Positions 62,038 through 64,000 of a DNA stretch of 64,000 nt are shown here, one piece after another (position 1 is the stretch's first letter; every line of letters starts with the position of its first letter). The translations under genes were made by a program, and so were the position numbers. This DNA comes from CALBPI01 sp038533155 (lineage in GTDB: Bacteria; Pseudomonadota; Gammaproteobacteria; Steroidobacterales; Woeseiaceae): positions 38,250 to 102,249 of the forward strand of contig JBCAZH010000005.1 in the NCBI GenBank assembly GCA_038533155.1, given 5' to 3'. The notes beneath the pieces were generated by a model that was not told the DNA's origin, ran no database searches, and saw only the letters and a program-made list of their open reading frames with translations.

Positions 62038-62737
62038 AACCCGTCTCATCCCAGACGCCCACGCTGCCCTGGGTGTACCAGTCTCCGAGAACCATGCGCC
62101 GAGCCTTCAGTCCGCTCGGCAGTTGCCACTCATGGACTGCCGGTCGGTGGGTATGGCCATGGAGTATTTTCGTGACATTGTGCTCAGCAAGGGCGGCGTC
62201 GATCGCAGCCTGATTGACGTCCATGATGTCCTCAGATTTTTTGGCATTCGCATCAGTACTCTCGGCGCGCGCTTGTCCTGCCAGCTGTCGTCGCGCCTCG
62301 AGTGGCAACGCGAGTACCTGCGCTTGCCACTCGACGCTGCGCACAGTACGCCGCACTGCTTGGTATTCGTTATCGTCAGTGCAATACAAGTCGCCATGGC
62401 TGAGCAATACCGGGGTGTCGTTGATTGTATGAACGACTGGATCTGTGAGAATTTCCAAACCTGTGCGGGCGGCGAACGCCTCACCGATCAGAAAATCGCG
62501 ATTGCCATGCATGAAATATCCGCGCACGCCTGAGTGCGTAAGCGCCGCAAGAGCATCCTGGATGTCACTGAAATGCGGATTTGGATCGTCATCGCCAATC
62601 CAAGCTTCGAACAAATCCCCAAGCACATACAGCGTGCGACATGATCTCGCGGGTCCCTTCAAAAACTCGATCAGTTGCTGACCAATTTCTGGTGCGGACT
62701 CGTCGATATGTAAGTCTGAAATGAAAAGATCGGTCAC
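62012..62737 (-). CDS. lpxH: LpxH, UDP-2,3-diacylglucosamine pyrophosphatase
   Basis: A 241-residue calcineurin-like metallophosphatase of lipid A synthesis at the inner membrane. Metal motifs are complete: SDLHID (about 7-12), GDLFEAWIGDD (about 41-51), GNRDFL (about 79-84), LSHGD and HGHTHRP (about 195-201). Overlaps the upstream PPIase gene by 4 bp. The 3' end overlaps miaE tail to tail. Confidence 0.96.
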   Translation of the reverse strand: MTDLFISDLHIDESAPEIGQQLIEFLKGPARSCRTLYVLGDLFEAWIGDDDPNPHFSDIQDALAALTHSGVRGYFMHGNRDFLIGEAFAARTGLEILTDPVVHTINDTPVLLSHGDLYCTDDNEYQAVRRTVRSVEWQAQVLALPLEARRQLAGQARAESTDANAKKSEDIMDVNQAAIDAALAEHNVTKILHGHTHRPAVHEWQLPSGLKARRMVLGDWYTQGSVGVWDETGFRLETLAR

Positions 62738-63405
62738 TCGTTGAGTTCCAGCAACTCAAGTTCCGCCTCTGCGGCGTCGATCGCTGCCTGGGCGCGAGCG
62801 GCGATGTCCTCGTCCGTCAATCGAGTCATTGACTTCACAACGATCGGCAGCGTCGGAACATTCTCTTCGAAAGGTCCGCCAGGGCCGGTCGGGACCGCCG
62901 CCATGTCGTCAACGACGCTCATTCCTTCGATGACTTGTCCGAATACTGCGTAGCCCCAACGATCGCGTCGTGGGTCGAGTCTCGAGTTGTCGGCGAGGTT
63001 GATATAGAACTGACTGTCCGCGCTGTGTGGGTCGTTTGTTCTGGCCAGTGCCACAGAGCCTCTCTGATTGCTGAGGCCGTTTCCCGACTCGTTGAATACC
63101 GTTTCAGCGCCAGACTTCGCGGTGAAGTCTATGGTGTGCCCGCCGCCCTGGACGACGAATCCCGGCACGACGCGGTGGAAGATAGTCCCTGTGTAGTAGC
63201 CATCCTCGACCAACTTCAAGAAGTGTTGTGCGGATACCGGCGCGCGCCGCGCGTCCAATTCAATAACAATTTCTCCCGCGGTGGTAACTACCAATACCTG
63301 CGGGTATCCGCCAGTGAGCGCGGCGCTTTGCGCATGCGCAAGGTTGGTGCTTCCAAGGAAGATTGTGCAAACAAAGGCAAGTCGCAGCATGATTTTCGCT
63401 GGCAT
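62734..63405 (-). CDS. Periplasmic cyclophilin-type peptidyl-prolyl isomerase
   Basis: A 223-residue cyclophilin with a signal peptide (cleavage near AHA-QS). Active-site sequences are GTIFHRVVPGFVVQGGG (about 73-89) and SADSQFYINL (about 126-135). A C-terminal Ala/Glu-rich helix follows the domain. The ATG at 63405 is used; 63390 (MLRLAF) is also possible. It is coupled to lpxH, whose start overlaps its stop. The role is folding of envelope proteins. Confidence 0.9.
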   Translation of the reverse strand: MPAKIMLRLAFVCTIFLGSTNLAHAQSAALTGGYPQVLVVTTAGEIVIELDARRAPVSAQHFLKLVEDGYYTGTIFHRVVPGFVVQGGGHTIDFTAKSGAETVFNESGNGLSNQRGSVALARTNDPHSADSQFYINLADNSRLDPRRDRWGYAVFGQVIEGMSVVDDMAAVPTGPGGPFEENVPTLPIVVKSMTRLTDEDIAARAQAAIDAAEAELELLELNE

Positions 63406-63475
63406 AGGGCACCCATTGGCAATGTCTAACGACGCGGAACATAGCAAAGCCTGCTTCGGATCGGTAGGTATGTCG

Positions 63476-63505
63476 TTGACGCTGCTTGATCACCGCGCGC
63501 ATAAT
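63476..63505 (+). promoter_or_regulatory. Sigma-70 promoter of the tRNA cluster
   Basis: TTGACG (63476-63481), an 18-base spacer and CATAAT (63500-63505) lie 32 bp before tRNA-Pro. The discriminator GCGCGTCGC is GC-rich, as in stringently controlled stable-RNA promoters. The -10 is centred in a perfect palindrome CGCGCAT-A-ATGCGCG. Confidence 0.7.
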
Positions 63506-63537
63506 GCGCGTCGCAACGTTGTGCAGGCAACCGTAAC

Positions 63538-63614
63538 CGGGGCATGGCGCAGTCTGGTAGCGCATCTGCTTTGGGAGCAGAGGGTCGGGAGTTCGAATCT
63601 CTCTGCCCCGACCA
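63538..63614 (+). tRNA. tRNA-Pro(TGG)
   Basis: Full cloverleaf with acceptor CGGGGCA/TGCCCCG, anticodon loop TTTGGGA with anticodon TGG (63572-63574), T arm GGGAGTTCGAATCTCT and encoded CCA (63612-63614). It reads CCA/CCG/CCU by wobble. First gene of the cluster. Confidence 0.95.
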
Positions 63615-63654
63615 CGGATTGCTCAGCGTGCGATCGAGATCCAGGACCTGAAAG

Positions 63655-63731
63655 GCGCTCGTAGCTCAACTGGATAGAGCATCGGCCTTCTAAGCCGGCG
63701 GTTGCAGGTTCGAGTCCTGCCGGGCGTGCCA
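63655..63731 (+). tRNA. tRNA-Arg(TCT)
   Basis: Cloverleaf with acceptor GCGCTCG/CGGGCGT (two G-T wobbles), anticodon loop CTTCTAA with anticodon TCT (63689-63691), T arm GCAGGTTCGAGTCCTGC and encoded CCA. It reads AGA and AGG. Confidence 0.95.
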
Positions 63732-63778
63732 GGGCCCGCGGAAGATCGCAGCAAGAGATGCATGGCTTGCACACCTAT

Positions 63779-63855
63779 GGTGGGTGTAGCTCAGTTGGTA
63801 GAGCCCCGGGTTGTGATCCCGGTCGTCGTGGGTTCGAGTCCCATCATCCACCCCA
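63779..63855 (+). tRNA. tRNA-His(GTG)
   Basis: Cloverleaf with the encoded extra G at position -1 paired to the discriminator C, as histidine tRNAs need. D arm GCTC/GAGC, anticodon GTG at 63813-63815, T arm GTGGGTTCGAGTCCCAT, CCA at 63853-63855. Confidence 0.95.
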
Positions 63856-63915
63856 TTTCCCCCTACTTCAGTGTTACCGGGCTTGGCAACTGAGCGACAC
63901 CCACCAACATAAACA

Positions 63916-64000
63916 ATCGGGTGTGGCGGGGCCGCGCAGCGGCAGGGTAGAGCCCCGGGTTGTGATCCCGGTCGTCGTGGGTTCGAGTCCCATCATCCAC
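63916..64000 (+). pseudogene. Second tRNA-His copy with D-loop insertion (runs off window)
   Basis: Positions 63946-64000 are identical to 63797-63851 of tRNA-His (from the 3' side of the D arm through the 3' acceptor). The 5' part GGGTGTG resembles the tRNA start, but the D stem 5' strand and loop GCTCAGTT are replaced by about 20 nt containing GCCGC-GCA-GCGGC (63931-63943), a net gain of 12 nt. The first three bases (ATC) do not match GGT. It is unlikely to be a working tRNA; the CCA end lies beyond the window. Confidence 0.7.

Noticed and set aside
63490..63774. Reverse-strand open frame over the tRNA-Pro and tRNA-Arg genes
   Set aside because: It is antisense to two complete tRNA genes and reads the typical spurious tRNA-antisense peptide.

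Overview
This 64 kb window looks like a stretch of draft chromosome from a free-living, GC-rich gammaproteobacterium. It is almost entirely dense single-copy housekeeping operons. The gene orders nrdR-ribD-ribE-ribBA-ribH-nusB-thiL-pgpA, asd-fimV-truA-accD-folC-dedD-cvpA-purF, parE-parC and efp/epmA are those of Pseudomonas-like gammaproteobacteria. I cannot name the family from sequence alone. A run of 100 Ns (25752-25851) is a scaffold gap that clips purL and its convergent neighbour. I see no insertion sequence, prophage or CRISPR array.

Layout. 1-2508 (minus): Rrf2-type iron-sulfur regulator, sufB and sufC. 2699-6528: a full Mla phospholipid-transport set, mlaFEDCB facing mlaA. 6577-9127 (minus): M48 chaperone-protease, bcp, gcvR. 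9248-10356: dapA and a mini-lipoprotein. 10393-10889: tRNA-Ser(GGA) preceded by two defective, insertion-bearing copies of itself. 10904-14651: small membrane protein, DUF885-like protein, and a cNMP/thioredoxin-fold/flavoprotein fusion. 14863-17603 (minus): a pilin operon. 17758-21372 (minus): TolB-like TPR protein, zinc-ribbon membrane protein, orphan TagH-like FHA protein. 21532-26386: DUF1820, purL, gap, zinc-finger protein. 26391-31138: ettA, glyA, nrdR, ribD. 31141-36638: remaining rib genes, nusB, thiL, pgpA, Ser/Thr kinase. 36642-41189: xseB, parE, parC. 41200-45128 (minus): a second FimV-like protein and a FimX-like c-di-GMP receptor. 45321-49254: efp, fRMsr, epmA, psd, PCuAC, Sco. 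49366-52449: prmB, aroC, asd. 52548-62037: fimV, truA, accD, folC, dedD, cvpA, purF, miaE. 62012-63405 (minus): lpxH and a periplasmic PPIase. 63538-64000: tRNA-Pro, tRNA-Arg, tRNA-His and a defective second tRNA-His copy.

How it works together. Much of the window serves the envelope (Mla, LpxH, Psd, PgpA, BepA-like protease, DedD/CvpA) and type IV pili (pilin operon, two FimV proteins, a FimX-like receptor). Several regulatory proteins carry cNMP, c-di-GMP or FHA modules.

The most unusual signal is in the tRNA loci. Defective tRNA copies carry short GC-rich insertions placed in the T loop, the anticodon loop and the D loop. Each insertion region contains a 5-bp hairpin with the same GCA triloop but a different stem sequence. 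I know of no named element that fits this exactly.
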